This document shows, one piece after another, positions 30,517 through 39,330 of a stretch of 50,618 nt of DNA. Location of the stretch: contig CAJUNP010000021.1 in NCBI GenBank assembly GCA_910587935.1, positions 1 through 50,618 of the forward strand, read 5' to 3'. The notes under the pieces are model-generated. The model was not told where the DNA came from. It made no database searches and saw nothing but the letters and a program-made list of their open reading frames with translations. The DNA comes from an uncultured Lachnospiraceae bacterium. Lineage in GTDB: Bacteria > Bacillota > Clostridia > Lachnospirales > Lachnospiraceae. A program made the position numbers and the translations under genes. Each line of letters opens with the position of its first letter. Positions within the stretch are counted from its first letter, which is position 1.

Positions 30517-33324
30517 ATGAGAATAACGTTTGAAAATAATACGCCGCAGAATACGGAAAAGGTCAAGGCCGCATATAGTCACACCCGGACACAGGAATGT
30601 GGAAAGGCGGGTGCGTTTACAGCAGACATTTCTGGCACAGTTATGGATAACAATGCTTACGGCGTTCAGGGAAGAACCGCAGAAGAAGTTATGCAGGAAG
30701 CGCAGCTTACCGATGTAGCTACGCAGAGAAACTATATGGCAGTTATGTCTAATTCTATGTCTGACGAGGATTTTGCAAAGATGATGAAAGAAGGCGCTAA
30801 TCCCAATGACATGGATATTGAGACGGTAGTGACCATTATTGACCGCATTAAGGCGGAATTGGCAAAGTCCGGCGTACATATTACCGGCTATACGGATGAT
30901 CTGGATTCGGAGACCATGGCTCAGATTGTGGGGAGCGAAGTCCTTGCAAGGCAGCTGCAGGATGCTTTCAGACAGAATGACATACCTGTCACAGAAGAAA
31001 ATCTTGCTGCGGCGGCGGAAGCGCTGCAGGAGGCGTCAGGACTTACCGAACTTACCGACGGCGAAATGAAATATCTGGTAAACAACGGTATGGAACCGAC
31101 CATTGAGAATTTATATACGGCAAAGCATGCGGGGGCTGTGGATGCAGACCGCCAGGGCCACGGATATTTTCAGGAAAATAACGGTTATTATGCCAGAAAG
31201 GCAGATTCCGTTGACTTCGATAAGCTGCTTCCCCAGGTAGAAAAAATTCTGTCGGACGCAGGTCTTTCGGTAACGGAAGACACCATCGAACAGGCGAAAT
31301 GGATGGTGGAAAAGGGAATTCCCCTGACTGCCGAAAATATGCTTTGCTATTCCGCCAACGACAGCGTAGTTTTTCCGGTTCAGGAAAAACATGCCGCAGA
31401 AGCGGTTGCCGGGGCTATGGCGGAAGGCAGGAGGCCGGAGCAGGCCAATCTGTCGGACGGCAAAAGCAAATATCAGAAGGCGGCGGAGCTGTCCGAAACA
31501 GTTGACAGATGGCTGCAGGACGACAGCCTTTCCCTTACTGCCAGACGGAAACTGGAAGAAGCAAGACTGCGCATGAGCGCGGAAGTGAACGTCCGGCTTA
31601 TCGAGAGCGGCTTTTCCATCGACACTTCCGATATGGAAGCTTTGATCGAAGCGTTAAAGGAAGCGGAAGAAAAGCAGGCGCAGAAACTTTTCCCCGGTGA
31701 AGAGAAAGAAAAAGCTGTTTCGGATTACAGACTGTATCAGGACGCCGTTGCCAAAGCGGCGGTTCTTCCGGGACTTCCTGCGGCGGTAATCGGAAAGCTG
31801 CTGTTTGAAGAAAAGGCTCCCGTGGATGTGGACCATCTGGTTGATGAAGGAACGAAGCTCCAGGAGGATTACCGGAAAGCAGGACAGTCATATGAAGCGT
31901 TGATGACGGCTCCCAGAAAAGATATGGGCGACAGCATCAAAAAGGCTTTTGCCAACGTAGACGATATTTTAAGAGATTTGGGCTGGGAAGTTACGGCAGA
32001 AAATGAGCGGGCCGTACGGATTCTTTCTTACAACCAGATTCCCATTACGCCGGAGAACCTGGAACAGGTAAGAGCCGCCGACCGGAAAGTACAGAGAGTA
32101 ATCGATAAAATGACGCCATCGTCAGTGTTGAAGATGATTCGGGACGGCGTGAATCCGTTGACAACCGATATGGCTGAATTAGAACAATATTTTAAGGATC
32201 AGTCTGACCAGCCGGAACAGGAGATGGAAACTTACAGCAAATTCCTGTACCGTTTGGAGAAAAATAAAGAAATTACACCGGAAGAACGGGATGCCTATAT
32301 CGGTGTTTACCGGATGCTGCGCCAGTTTGAAAAGTCGGACGGGGCGGTTATAGGAAGCGTTTTGAAGGCACAGAGCGATTTAAGCTTCAAGCAGCTTTTG
32401 ACAGCTGCAAGAACCGCAAAACGGTCGGGTATGAATCTTCTGATCGACGAAAGTTTCGGAGGCCTTACGGAGTTAAACCGGCAGGACGCCCTGATCGACG
32501 AGCAGATCGGACGAATCGATGAACTGGAGAATATACGCCGTTTAACGGATGTGGAAGATGAAGTGATCCGGACATTACAGAAATTTGACATTCCCGTTAC
32601 CGTAAATAATCTGATGGCAGCGGCGGCGGTAACGGAAAGCGCCAATCCGCTTTTCAATTATATAAAAGAACAGATGAGAGCCGATTCCGGGAAAAAAGAA
32701 ACGTCCGATTCCGATTCTTTCAAAGAAGATAAGGTTTTTGAAGGTATGACGGATACTTTGACGGAAGCGCTGACCGGGAAAGAAGAAATACAGGACGCGT
32801 ACCGGCAGTTTGGAGACCGGATAACAGAGCTGCTGAAAGAAAATCTATACCGGCCGGGCCAGACTTCCCTGGACGTAAAAGCAATGAAATCCGCCAGCGT
32901 ACAGATGTCGGTTGCCATGAAGATGGCAAGGGAGGAGACGTATGAGATTCCCGTGGAGCTTAATGGCGAGACAGCGTCCATACGGCTGACAATCCGCCAT
33001 CAAAGCGAAGAAAACGGGCAGGCGTCCATTTCCATGGAGACGGAAGAGTACGGTAAAATTAATGCATTTTTACAGATAAAAGAATCGGAAATGACCGGTT
33101 ATATTACGGCGGGCGAAGCGGCGGCAAAACGCCTTGACGGGACCGAAGAAACGATCCGGGAAGAATTGGCGGGATACGGACTGAAACTGCAGGATTTCAG
33201 AATTGTATCCGAAGAAAGCAGGCCAATAGCTGCAAAGACGGAAAGCGATGGGGTAAAAACACCGGCGCGTACCGTATATCAGGCGGCCAAGGTCGTTATA
33301 GCAGCAATCAGAGACGTATTGTAA
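30517..33324 (+). CDS. Large flagellar-locus protein with FliK-like C-terminal domain (DUF6240-like)
   Basis: The 935-residue protein is hydrophilic, acidic and mostly helical, with repeated segments of the type ...VTEENLxxA...GIPLTxENM (a motif with an 'I-P-[IVL]-T' core). The repeats occur near 145-190, 265-290, 490-520 and 685-710. The C-terminal region (about 815-915: a helix, then EIPVELNGETASIRLTIR and an EYGKINAFLQIKESEMTGYI segment) resembles the FliK hook-length-control C-terminal domain. AGGAG lies 8-9 nt before the ATG at 30517, and the flagellin gene follows 35 nt downstream. It resembles the DUF6240 proteins I associate with Lachnospiraceae flagellin loci. A hook-length or export-ruler role is an inference. 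Confidence 0.7.
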   Translation: MRITFENNTPQNTEKVKAAYSHTRTQECGKAGAFTADISGTVMDNNAYGVQGRTAEEVMQEAQLTDVATQRNYMAVMSNSMSDEDFAKMMKEGANPNDMDIETVVTIIDRIKAELAKSGVHITGYTDDLDSETMAQIVGSEVLARQLQDAFRQNDIPVTEENLAAAAEALQEASGLTELTDGEMKYLVNNGMEPTIENLYTAKHAGAVDADRQGHGYFQENNGYYARKADSVDFDKLLPQVEKILSDAGLSVTEDTIEQAKWMVEKGIPLTAENMLCYSANDSVVFPVQEKHAAEAVAGAMAEGRRPEQANLSDGKSKYQKAAELSETVDRWLQDDSLSLTARRKLEEARLRMSAEVNVRLIESGFSIDTSDMEALIEALKEAEEKQAQKLFPGEEKEKAVSDYRLYQDAVAKAAVLPGLPAAVIGKLLFEEKAPVDVDHLVDEGTKLQEDYRKAGQSYEALMTAPRKDMGDSIKKAFANVDDILRDLGWEVTAENERAVRILSYNQIPITPENLEQVRAADRKVQRVIDKMTPSSVLKMIRDGVNPLTTDMAELEQYFKDQSDQPEQEMETYSKFLYRLEKNKEITPEERDAYIGVYRMLRQFEKSDGAVIGSVLKAQSDLSFKQLLTAARTAKRSGMNLLIDESFGGLTELNRQDALIDEQIGRIDELENIRRLTDVEDEVIRTLQKFDIPVTVNNLMAAAAVTESANPLFNYIKEQMRADSGKKETSDSDSFKEDKVFEGMTDTLTEALTGKEEIQDAYRQFGDRITELLKENLYRPGQTSLDVKAMKSASVQMSVAMKMAREETYEIPVELNGETASIRLTIRHQSEENGQASISMETEEYGKINAFLQIKESEMTGYITAGEAAAKRLDGTEETIREELAGYGLKLQDFRIVSEESRPIAAKTESDGVKTPARTVYQAAKVVIAAIRDVL

Positions 33325-33359
33325 ACGACAGATTTTATATAAAAGAAAGGGAAAACGCT

Positions 33360-34469
33360 ATGAGAATTAATTACAACGTATCGGCTATAATCTCGAATAA
33401 CGCACTGCATAATAATGAGGATTTATTAACGAGGTCACTGGAACGGCTTTCTACCGGACTTAAGATTAATCACGGTAAGGATAATCCGGCGGGACTGGCT
33501 ATGGGAAAACGTATGAATGCCCAGCTGGAAGGTCTGTCCGTGGCAAGTCAGAACGCGGCTAACGGCGTTTCGATCATTGAGACGGCAGACGGCGCCATGT
33601 CCGAGATGCATGCAATTCTGCAGCGTATGAATGAATTGGCCGTAAAGGCAAATACGGGAACCATGACGGATGAAGACAGAGAGATCCTGGATAAAGAGGT
33701 TCAGGCGTTAAAAGATGAATTAACCCGGATTAAGAATGATACGCATTTTAACGGCCAGCATCTTTTAAACGGAGAATTTGATCTGAAAGGCTATACTACG
33801 GAAGAAGAAGTTAAGGTAAGCGCTTATTCGGATGAGGTTGCCATTGCCGTTTACGACATTCAGTCTATAACCTTAACCAGAGATGCGGACGGCAATATAG
33901 ACAGCGCGGTATTTACGGCGGCGGCCGGTTCGGAATTTCCCGCTGACGCAAAAGTCACGGATATAAAAGACAATTGTGTCACAATAAAAGGGGGAAATGG
34001 ATTTGAACTGCAGTTGGATTTTTCAAGGGCTACTGCGAATACCTATTCGAATTTTTCTGTCGATTTAACCGGAATCGGAGATATGCGTCTTCAGATCGGC
34101 GCTAACGAAGGACAGATTCTGGAGCTGAGAATTCCGGAAGTATCCCTGAAGAACATGGGAATTGAAGATATTGATATGAAGACACAGGAAGGCGCAGGGG
34201 ATGCTTTGGAGAGAATCAAGGGCGCTGTCACTTACATTTCGGATGTAAGAAGCCGCTTAGGCGCATACCAGAACCGTCTGGAATCTACGGTTAACAGTCT
34301 GGACATTACTTCCGAGAATATGACGGCATCCTACTCCCGTATTATGGATACGAACATGGCGGAGGAAATGACGGAATATACTAAGAACCAGGTATTAACC
34401 CAGGCCGGCACATCCATGCTTGCACAGGCTAACGAAAGGCCTTCCCAGATTCTTCAGCTTCTTCAGTAG
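33360..34469 (+). CDS. Flagellin
   Basis: The 369-residue protein has conserved N-terminal D0/D1 helices (1-140, starting MRINYNVSAIISNNALHNNE), a short variable domain (about 145-260) and conserved C-terminal D1/D0 helices ending in QANERPSQILQLLQ. It polymerises into the flagellar filament after export with FliS. Arg89, Leu93 and Glu113 match the three residues of Salmonella FliC most important for TLR5 contact. AAAGGG precedes the ATG. No separate promoter is visible in the 35-bp gap, so it is probably read through from the FliK-like gene. Confidence 0.96.
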   Translation: MRINYNVSAIISNNALHNNEDLLTRSLERLSTGLKINHGKDNPAGLAMGKRMNAQLEGLSVASQNAANGVSIIETADGAMSEMHAILQRMNELAVKANTGTMTDEDREILDKEVQALKDELTRIKNDTHFNGQHLLNGEFDLKGYTTEEEVKVSAYSDEVAIAVYDIQSITLTRDADGNIDSAVFTAAAGSEFPADAKVTDIKDNCVTIKGGNGFELQLDFSRATANTYSNFSVDLTGIGDMRLQIGANEGQILELRIPEVSLKNMGIEDIDMKTQEGAGDALERIKGAVTYISDVRSRLGAYQNRLESTVNSLDITSENMTASYSRIMDTNMAEEMTEYTKNQVLTQAGTSMLAQANERPSQILQLLQ

Positions 34470-34480
34470 GAGGTGGAATA

Positions 34481-34957
34481 ATGACAAGAGAATTAAAACA
34501 ACAGTATACCCTCCGTATTACGCAGGCAAATAAAACGGAACTGATTGTAATTCTTTATGACATGATACTCTCTTATATAGATGAGGCGGCGGAAGCATAC
34601 GAAAAAGAAGACCGCGCCGCTTTCCGCGACGCGATCCGCAAAATCAGAAACTGCAATCAGGAATTAATTGCCTCGCTTCACATGGAGTATGAGCCGGCCA
34701 TGAATCTGCTTTCCCTTTATCTTTATGTAAATCGGGAACTGGTTCATGCTGACGTAAGGTTTGACATACAATACCTGGATCATGTAACTCTGGTTATTTC
34801 CGGATTAAGGGAAGCTTATCAGGCTGTGGCAAAACAGGATCAAAGCGGCGCCGTGATGCGAAATACACAGGCTGTTTATGCCGGGCTGACATATGGTAAG
34901 GGAGAATTAACTGAAAACATGGCTGACCAGGGCGCGAATCGGGGATTTCTGGTGTGA
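34481..34957 (+). CDS. fliS: Flagellin export chaperone FliS
   Basis: The 158-residue protein starts 11 nt after flagellin with a GGAGGTGG site. It has the FliS pattern of a short N-terminus, a helix with LIVILYDMILSYIDEA, and further helices with NLLSLYLYVNRELVHAD. It binds the C-terminal helix of flagellin and prevents early polymerisation. Its C-terminal 51 bp overlap the convergent DUF2508 gene, and it is somewhat longer than the usual 125-135 residues because of that tail. Confidence 0.92.
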   Translation: MTRELKQQYTLRITQANKTELIVILYDMILSYIDEAAEAYEKEDRAAFRDAIRKIRNCNQELIASLHMEYEPAMNLLSLYLYVNRELVHADVRFDIQYLDHVTLVISGLREAYQAVAKQDQSGAVMRNTQAVYAGLTYGKGELTENMADQGANRGFLV

Positions 34958-35215
34958 GTTTTGCGAACCGTCCATATTATCTGCCGCCTTCTCCAACAGC
35001 GACAATTCCAGGAGATGGTCGTATCTTTTAGACAGGGAGTTAATTTCATAAATGTAACTGTCAATTAAATTTGGTTCTATGGCATTATCAAAACCTGCGT
35101 ATGCGGATTCAAGCGCATACCGGGTTTTTTTAATAGCTTCGTCTAAAGTCGAAGTAGTAAAGTCCTCTTCAATAGGAAGGTCTTCTCGGATGTTGCGGCT
35201 AAAAAATGATTTCAT
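34907..35215 (-). CDS. DUF2508 (YaaL-like) protein
   Basis: The 102-residue acidic helical protein begins MKSFFSRNIREDLPIEEDF and contains SAYAGFDNAIEPNLIDSYIY and EINSLSKRYDHLL, as in YaaL/DUF2508 proteins. It is divergent from the bofA-like gene, and in Bacillus yaaL also neighbours bofA, which supports both calls. AGAGG precedes the ATG. Its 3' end overlaps fliS by 51 bp on the opposite strand. Function unknown. Confidence 0.8.
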   Translation of the reverse strand: MKSFFSRNIREDLPIEEDFTTSTLDEAIKKTRYALESAYAGFDNAIEPNLIDSYIYEINSLSKRYDHLLELSLLEKAADNMDGSQNSHQKSPIRALVSHVFS

Positions 35216-35379
35216 ACTCAGATCCTCTCAATGCTGTTTGATTTAAAATATGCACATACGGAGAAAAATCCACTCGTTTCCTCTTGTAGAAAGTATAGCC
35301 GCAATAACGCCAAAATATTCCTGTAATACCTGAAAATGTTTTTTCATACAATAGAGCAAAAGACAATTTAAGAGGTTGT

Positions 35380-35655
35380 ATGCAAAATCGATTTATCAGT
35401 TTTATGATTATTCTTGCCGCTTTGCTTGCTGTTCTTTTAATCGGTGCGCTTCGCCGTAAAGCGGAACATCTTTTAACTTTTCTATTCCGTTTGGTAACCG
35501 GAACGGTAATGATTTATTTTATTAATTTAGCCGTTGCTTCCTATAACATGGAGATCGCAATCGGGATTAATCCGGTTACTGTTTTGACAAGCGGAATCCT
35601 TGGATTTCCTGGGGTCTTATTGCTTTATGGTATAAATATCGTTCATCTTTTGTAA
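35380..35655 (+). CDS. BofA-family membrane protein (pro-sigma-K processing inhibitor family)
   Basis: The 91-residue protein has two or three hydrophobic segments and a C-terminal GINPVTVLTSGILGFPGVLL typical of BofA (PF07441). In sporulating Bacillus, BofA inhibits the membrane protease that activates sigma K. The gene is present in many Clostridia regardless of sporulation phenotype. AAGAGG precedes the ATG. It is divergent from the DUF2508 gene, with 164 bp between them in which I see no clear promoter. Confidence 0.85.
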   Translation: MQNRFISFMIILAALLAVLLIGALRRKAEHLLTFLFRLVTGTVMIYFINLAVASYNMEIAIGINPVTVLTSGILGFPGVLLLYGINIVHLL

Positions 35656-35691
35656 CTTTTAAACAAAATTCATTTTTTTGTAAAAAACCTC

Positions 35692-35720
35692 TGGACAAAC
35701 ACAGAATTAGTTCGTATAAT
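35692..35720 (+). promoter_or_regulatory. Strong promoter of the Tad pilus operon
   Basis: TGGACA (35692-35697), a 17-bp spacer and a perfect TATAAT (35715-35720) give a start near 35727, about 140 nt before the first Tad gene. Confidence 0.8.
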
Positions 35721-35726
35721 TTGCCT

Positions 35727-35861
35727 TGTCGCTGAAAGCTCTGCTCTAAGAGCTTCAATCACAAATCTGAGATGCATATCAGTTTTTATCGCGGAGTTTC
35801 TTCGCCCAATGATCCAGGATTACGGAGAGCAGATTAAACAGTAAAGGAGGAATGTGTAGAT
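35727..35861 (+). promoter_or_regulatory. Structured 5' leader of the Tad operon
   Basis: Three hairpins follow the promoter: TGAA-GCTCT with AGAGC-TTCA (35733-35757, nine pairs with one bulge), CTGA/TCAG in a near-palindrome followed by TTTTT (35767-35787), and GCGGAG/CTTCGC with a TTT loop (35791-35805). The second could be a weak terminator. I see no match to cyclic-di-GMP or other riboswitch cores that I know. Confidence 0.45.
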
Positions 35862-35868
35862 AGGAGGT

Positions 35869-36363
35869 TTGTTAATTTTTTTGTTGACGGCCGGATATCA
35901 GGATTATCGATATGACAAAATAAGAAACCGGCTGATTGCCGCCGGTATTGCCGGAGGCTTATGGATCCGGTTCATGGGAGCCGGATTAAAAGGGATTTAT
36001 GATTTTTTAGAAGGATTTCTGATTATTTTTCTTCTCCTGTATCCGCTGTTCAAAATTGGTGGGATCGGAGCCGGAGACGTGAAAATGTTTGCGGTTTGTA
36101 CAGGTACTATAGGATTAGAAAAAGGTTTTCATTTTCTTTGCGCCGCATTTCTTGCGGCGGCAGTTCTTTCTCTGCTAAAGATGCTTTATGAGCATAATCT
36201 AATCGAGCGGTTTCGCAGTTTTTTCCGTTATGCAGGACAAGCAGTCAGCAGTACCGGGTGGACATTGTACGCACCTGACGACAAGGAATATAAAAAAAGG
36301 GGAATACACATGGCAGGGCCAGCCTGTTTGTCACTATTACTTTTGCTGGGAGGGGTTTATTGA
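35869..36363 (+). CDS. Prepilin peptidase, A24/TadV-CpaA type, first copy
   Basis: The 164-residue membrane protein has the two catalytic aspartates of A24 peptidases: Asp12 in YQDYRYDKIRN and Asp70 in GIGAGDVKM (the GxGD motif). It should cleave the leader peptides of Flp pilin and pseudopilins. The start is uncertain. TTG at 35869 is the first usual start codon in frame, but AGGAGG sits only one base before it. TTG at 35881 has a 13-nt spacing. A rare ATA at 35860 would have AAAGGAGG at a normal distance. Its end overlaps the next gene (TTGA). Confidence 0.85.
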   Translation: MLIFLLTAGYQDYRYDKIRNRLIAAGIAGGLWIRFMGAGLKGIYDFLEGFLIIFLLLYPLFKIGGIGAGDVKMFAVCTGTIGLEKGFHFLCAAFLAAAVLSLLKMLYEHNLIERFRSFFRYAGQAVSSTGWTLYAPDDKEYKKRGIHMAGPACLSLLLLLGGVY

Positions 36364-37379
36364 ATAAAAAAAGAATGGTCATCTTTGACCAGGACGAAAC
36401 ATATGCGGGAAGTTTAATGGAATACCTTGAGAGTATGCAAAATTTCCCTTATACAATTTCGGTTTTTTCAGAAAAGGGAGCATTGCTTGCATTTGCAGCA
36501 CAGACGGCGGTTTCCCTGCTGCTGGTGTCGGAGACGGCCTATGCATTAATCCGAAATGAAATCAAAGCGGAACAGGTTATGATTCTTAACGAAAGCGGAA
36601 CTCTGACTTGGAAGGAACTGCATAATATTAAAAAATATCAGTCCGCAAACCATATTGTAAAGGAAATCATGCACTACTATGCCGAAAAGGAAGAGATTGT
36701 ATACGGACAGCTTACGGTGAAGGGAAATGCACGGATGATAGGTTTATATTCGCCGGTTCGGAGATGTTCCCAGACAACCCTGGGACTCACCCTGGGACAG
36801 ATTCTTGCGGAAGAGAATAAAACCTTATATCTGAATTTTGAAAATTTTTCGGGGTTTCCGAATCTGATCGGATATGAACGCGGCAGGGACCTGTCGGATC
36901 TGTTGTATTTCCTGGAAAAGTCTCCGGAAAAGTTTCGGTTTTATTTTGAGACATGCGTCAGGAAAATGGAAAATCTGGATTATATTCCCCCTATCCATGC
37001 AATGCACCAGCTTTTGATGATTAGGGGGGAACAATGGCTGAGCTTGCTTCAAGCCATTACGAAAGAAACAGACTATGATGTCGTTATATTGGATTTGTCG
37101 GAGGGGATGCAGGGGTTGTTTGAAGTTTTGAGGATGTGCACCCATGTGTATACGCTTACGCAGGACGACCGTTATGCGAAAGCAAAGGTGGATCAGTATG
37201 AACAGCTTTTGCAATTGTGTGAATATGAAGATGTGCTGCAAAAGACAATAAAAAGAAAAATTCCATTTATTAAAGATGTTACCGAGCGCTTTCTCTACCG
37301 GCCCGGCGGGGAATTTTCCGAATATGTTAAAAAAATGTTGAAAGATGACGGACTGAATCATGGATTATATTCAAATTAG
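36360..37379 (+). CDS. tadZ: TadZ/CpaE-like pilus localisation protein
   Basis: The 339-residue protein has a receiver-like N-terminal domain (about 1-110, FDQDETYAGSLMEYLES) and a ParA/MinD-like domain (about 120-320) in which YSPVRRCSQTTLGLTL stands where Walker A should be, without the usual GK[ST]. It ends in a basic C-terminus. TadZ proteins place the secretion ATPase at its site in the cell and often have such altered P-loops. The start is TTG overlapping the previous stop (TTGA), with GGGAGGGG 5 nt upstream. It overlaps tadA by 20 bp. Confidence 0.8.
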   Translation: MNKKRMVIFDQDETYAGSLMEYLESMQNFPYTISVFSEKGALLAFAAQTAVSLLLVSETAYALIRNEIKAEQVMILNESGTLTWKELHNIKKYQSANHIVKEIMHYYAEKEEIVYGQLTVKGNARMIGLYSPVRRCSQTTLGLTLGQILAEENKTLYLNFENFSGFPNLIGYERGRDLSDLLYFLEKSPEKFRFYFETCVRKMENLDYIPPIHAMHQLLMIRGEQWLSLLQAITKETDYDVVILDLSEGMQGLFEVLRMCTHVYTLTQDDRYAKAKVDQYEQLLQLCEYEDVLQKTIKRKIPFIKDVTERFLYRPGGEFSEYVKKMLKDDGLNHGLYSN

Positions 37380-38577
37380 AGACGCGGTAAAACAAAAGTT
37401 GCCTGGCATTATAGATTATTCCAGAGAACTTACGGATGAAGAAGTGGAGGAGCAGATTGATGAGCTGCTTGGGAAAGAAGAGCGATTGCAGACGCTTCCT
37501 TTAAAGAAACGGCAGAAGCTTCACAAAGAAATTTTTCATGCCGTCCGGAAACTTGATTTTTTGCAGGAACTGGTGGATGATTCATCGGTGACCGAAATTA
37601 TGATAAATGGAACGGATACTGTGTTTGTGGAACAAAACGGGAGTCTGCTGCAGCTGGAAGAAAAGTTTGAGGAGGAAAAGCTTGCGGATATAATTCAACA
37701 GATTGTAGCCGGCTGCAACCGGGTGGTTAATGAAGCATCGCCGGTAGTAGACGCAAGACTTTCCAACGGATCGCGCGTTAATATCGTGATGAAGCCCATT
37801 GCCTTAAACGGGCCGATTGTTACGATTCGGCGTTTTCCGGATAATCCGGTTCGGATGAAAGATCTGATTGATTTTGGCTCTATTACGCAGGAAGCGGCTG
37901 AATTTCTGAAAAAACTGGTGCAGGCGCGTTATAACATTTTTATTTCGGGGGGAACCGGTTCCGGTAAGACAACATTTTTAAATGTATTGTCTGATTTTAT
38001 TCCCGGAGAGGAACGTGTCATTACCATAGAGGACAGTGCTGAGCTTAAAATTCAGAATATTCCCAATCTGGTAAGACTGGAGACACGCAACAGCAATGTG
38101 GAAGGCTGTATGCCGGTAACCATTCGGGACCTGATAAAAACGGCTCTGCGGATGCGGCCGGACCGCATCGTTGTGGGGGAGGTAAGAGGCGGTGAGGCTT
38201 TGGATATGCTGCAAGCAATGAATACGGGACATGACGGTTCTCTGAGCACAGGACATGCTAACGCCGCGGAGGATATGCTGGGCCGCCTGGAAACGATGGT
38301 GTTGATGGGAATGGATTTGCCGCTTGCAGCCGTAAAAAAACAGATTGCTTCCGGAATTGATATTCTGGTGCATTTAGGAAGACTTCGGGATAAAACGCGG
38401 AAGGTTTTACAGATTGTAGAAATTGCAGGATTTAATAACGGTGACATTTTAACCCGGATGCTTTATGAATTTGAAGAGAAGGGGGAAGACAAGGAGGGAA
38501 AAATCAGAGGAAAATTGGTGAAAAGAGGTGAGATAATGCATGAAGAAAAATTACGCGCAGCAGGAATTAGAATATGA
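37360..38577 (+). CDS. tadA: Tad secretion ATPase (TadA/CpaF)
   Basis: The 405-residue protein has an N-terminal domain and a secretion ATPase core with Walker A GGTGSGKT (197-204), an Asp box ITIEDSAELK, a Walker B-type RIVVGEVRGGEAL (Glu274) and a His box LSTGHAN. It drives pilus assembly and often also retraction. It is embedded in overlapping Tad genes, 20 bp with tadZ and 38 bp with the TadB-like gene, which points to tight translational coupling. Confidence 0.95.
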   Translation: MDYIQIRDAVKQKLPGIIDYSRELTDEEVEEQIDELLGKEERLQTLPLKKRQKLHKEIFHAVRKLDFLQELVDDSSVTEIMINGTDTVFVEQNGSLLQLEEKFEEEKLADIIQQIVAGCNRVVNEASPVVDARLSNGSRVNIVMKPIALNGPIVTIRRFPDNPVRMKDLIDFGSITQEAAEFLKKLVQARYNIFISGGTGSGKTTFLNVLSDFIPGEERVITIEDSAELKIQNIPNLVRLETRNSNVEGCMPVTIRDLIKTALRMRPDRIVVGEVRGGEALDMLQAMNTGHDGSLSTGHANAAEDMLGRLETMVLMGMDLPLAAVKKQIASGIDILVHLGRLRDKTRKVLQIVEIAGFNNGDILTRMLYEFEEKGEDKEGKIRGKLVKRGEIMHEEKLRAAGIRI

Positions 38578-39307
38578 CGGCTATTGCTTTTCGAGAGGGG
38601 AAGCATTGCTTACATGTATGTACATAGTGTTCCTTGTCTGCTTCCTGGCAGTGTTGTTTTACCGAAGTATCTTTGCGGTTCTGTTTCTTTCCCCTGTAGG
38701 ATACCGTATCTGGAAAAAAGAAAAGCATAAGAAGATACAAAAAAGAAAGAAGGAACTGGGACTACAGTTTAAGGATTGTATTCAGTCCGTTTCGGCTAAT
38801 TTGAGAGCCGGTTATTCCGTAGAAAATGCATTTCGGGAGAGCTATTCAGAAATTTCCCTTTTATATGGTAAAGATTCTTATATGGCGACAGAGCTTACAA
38901 GGATGACACAGGGTCTGGCCAATAACATCAGCCTGGAATGTTTACTTCTTTCCCTGGGAGAAAGAAGCGGTGTGACAGACATCCGGGAATTTGGACAAAT
39001 TTTTTCCATAGCGAAAAGAAACGGAGGCAGCATGACGGATATCCTAATGAGGACTTCAAAAGTTATAGGGAAAAAAATGGAGATAGATAAAGAAATTCAG
39101 GTACTGATCAGTGCAAAACAAATGGAACAGCGGATTATGAATATTGTTCCCTTCGTAATAATACTGTACATTTCCATTACTTCTCCGGGATTTTTTGATG
39201 TGCTGTATCACAATCTTATGGGAGTAACAGTTATGACAATATGTCTGGCGGTTTATTTTGCGGCTTATGAACTGTCATCCAAAATCGTTGATATCCGCGT
39301 GGATTGA
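38540..39307 (+). CDS. tadB: TadB-like inner-membrane platform protein (T2SF family)
   Basis: The 255-residue protein has an N-terminal hydrophobic hairpin (about 22-55), a cytoplasmic T2SF/GspF-type helical domain (about 70-195, FKDCIQSVSANLRAGYSVEN) and C-terminal membrane helices (about 198-245). TadB and TadC form the platform on which the ATPase acts. Its start lies inside tadA (38-bp overlap) with AGAGGTGAG upstream. It ends where the TadC-like frame begins. Confidence 0.85.
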   Translation: MKKNYAQQELEYDGYCFSRGEALLTCMYIVFLVCFLAVLFYRSIFAVLFLSPVGYRIWKKEKHKKIQKRKKELGLQFKDCIQSVSANLRAGYSVENAFRESYSEISLLYGKDSYMATELTRMTQGLANNISLECLLLSLGERSGVTDIREFGQIFSIAKRNGGSMTDILMRTSKVIGKKMEIDKEIQVLISAKQMEQRIMNIVPFVIILYISITSPGFFDVLYHNLMGVTVMTICLAVYFAAYELSSKIVDIRVD

Positions 39308-39330
39308 AATTCATGCAGAAAGGAGACATT

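Noticed and set aside
35727..35861. The Tad leader as a cyclic-di-GMP riboswitch
   Set aside because: The conserved core segments of the two known classes are not seen; only generic hairpins are visible.
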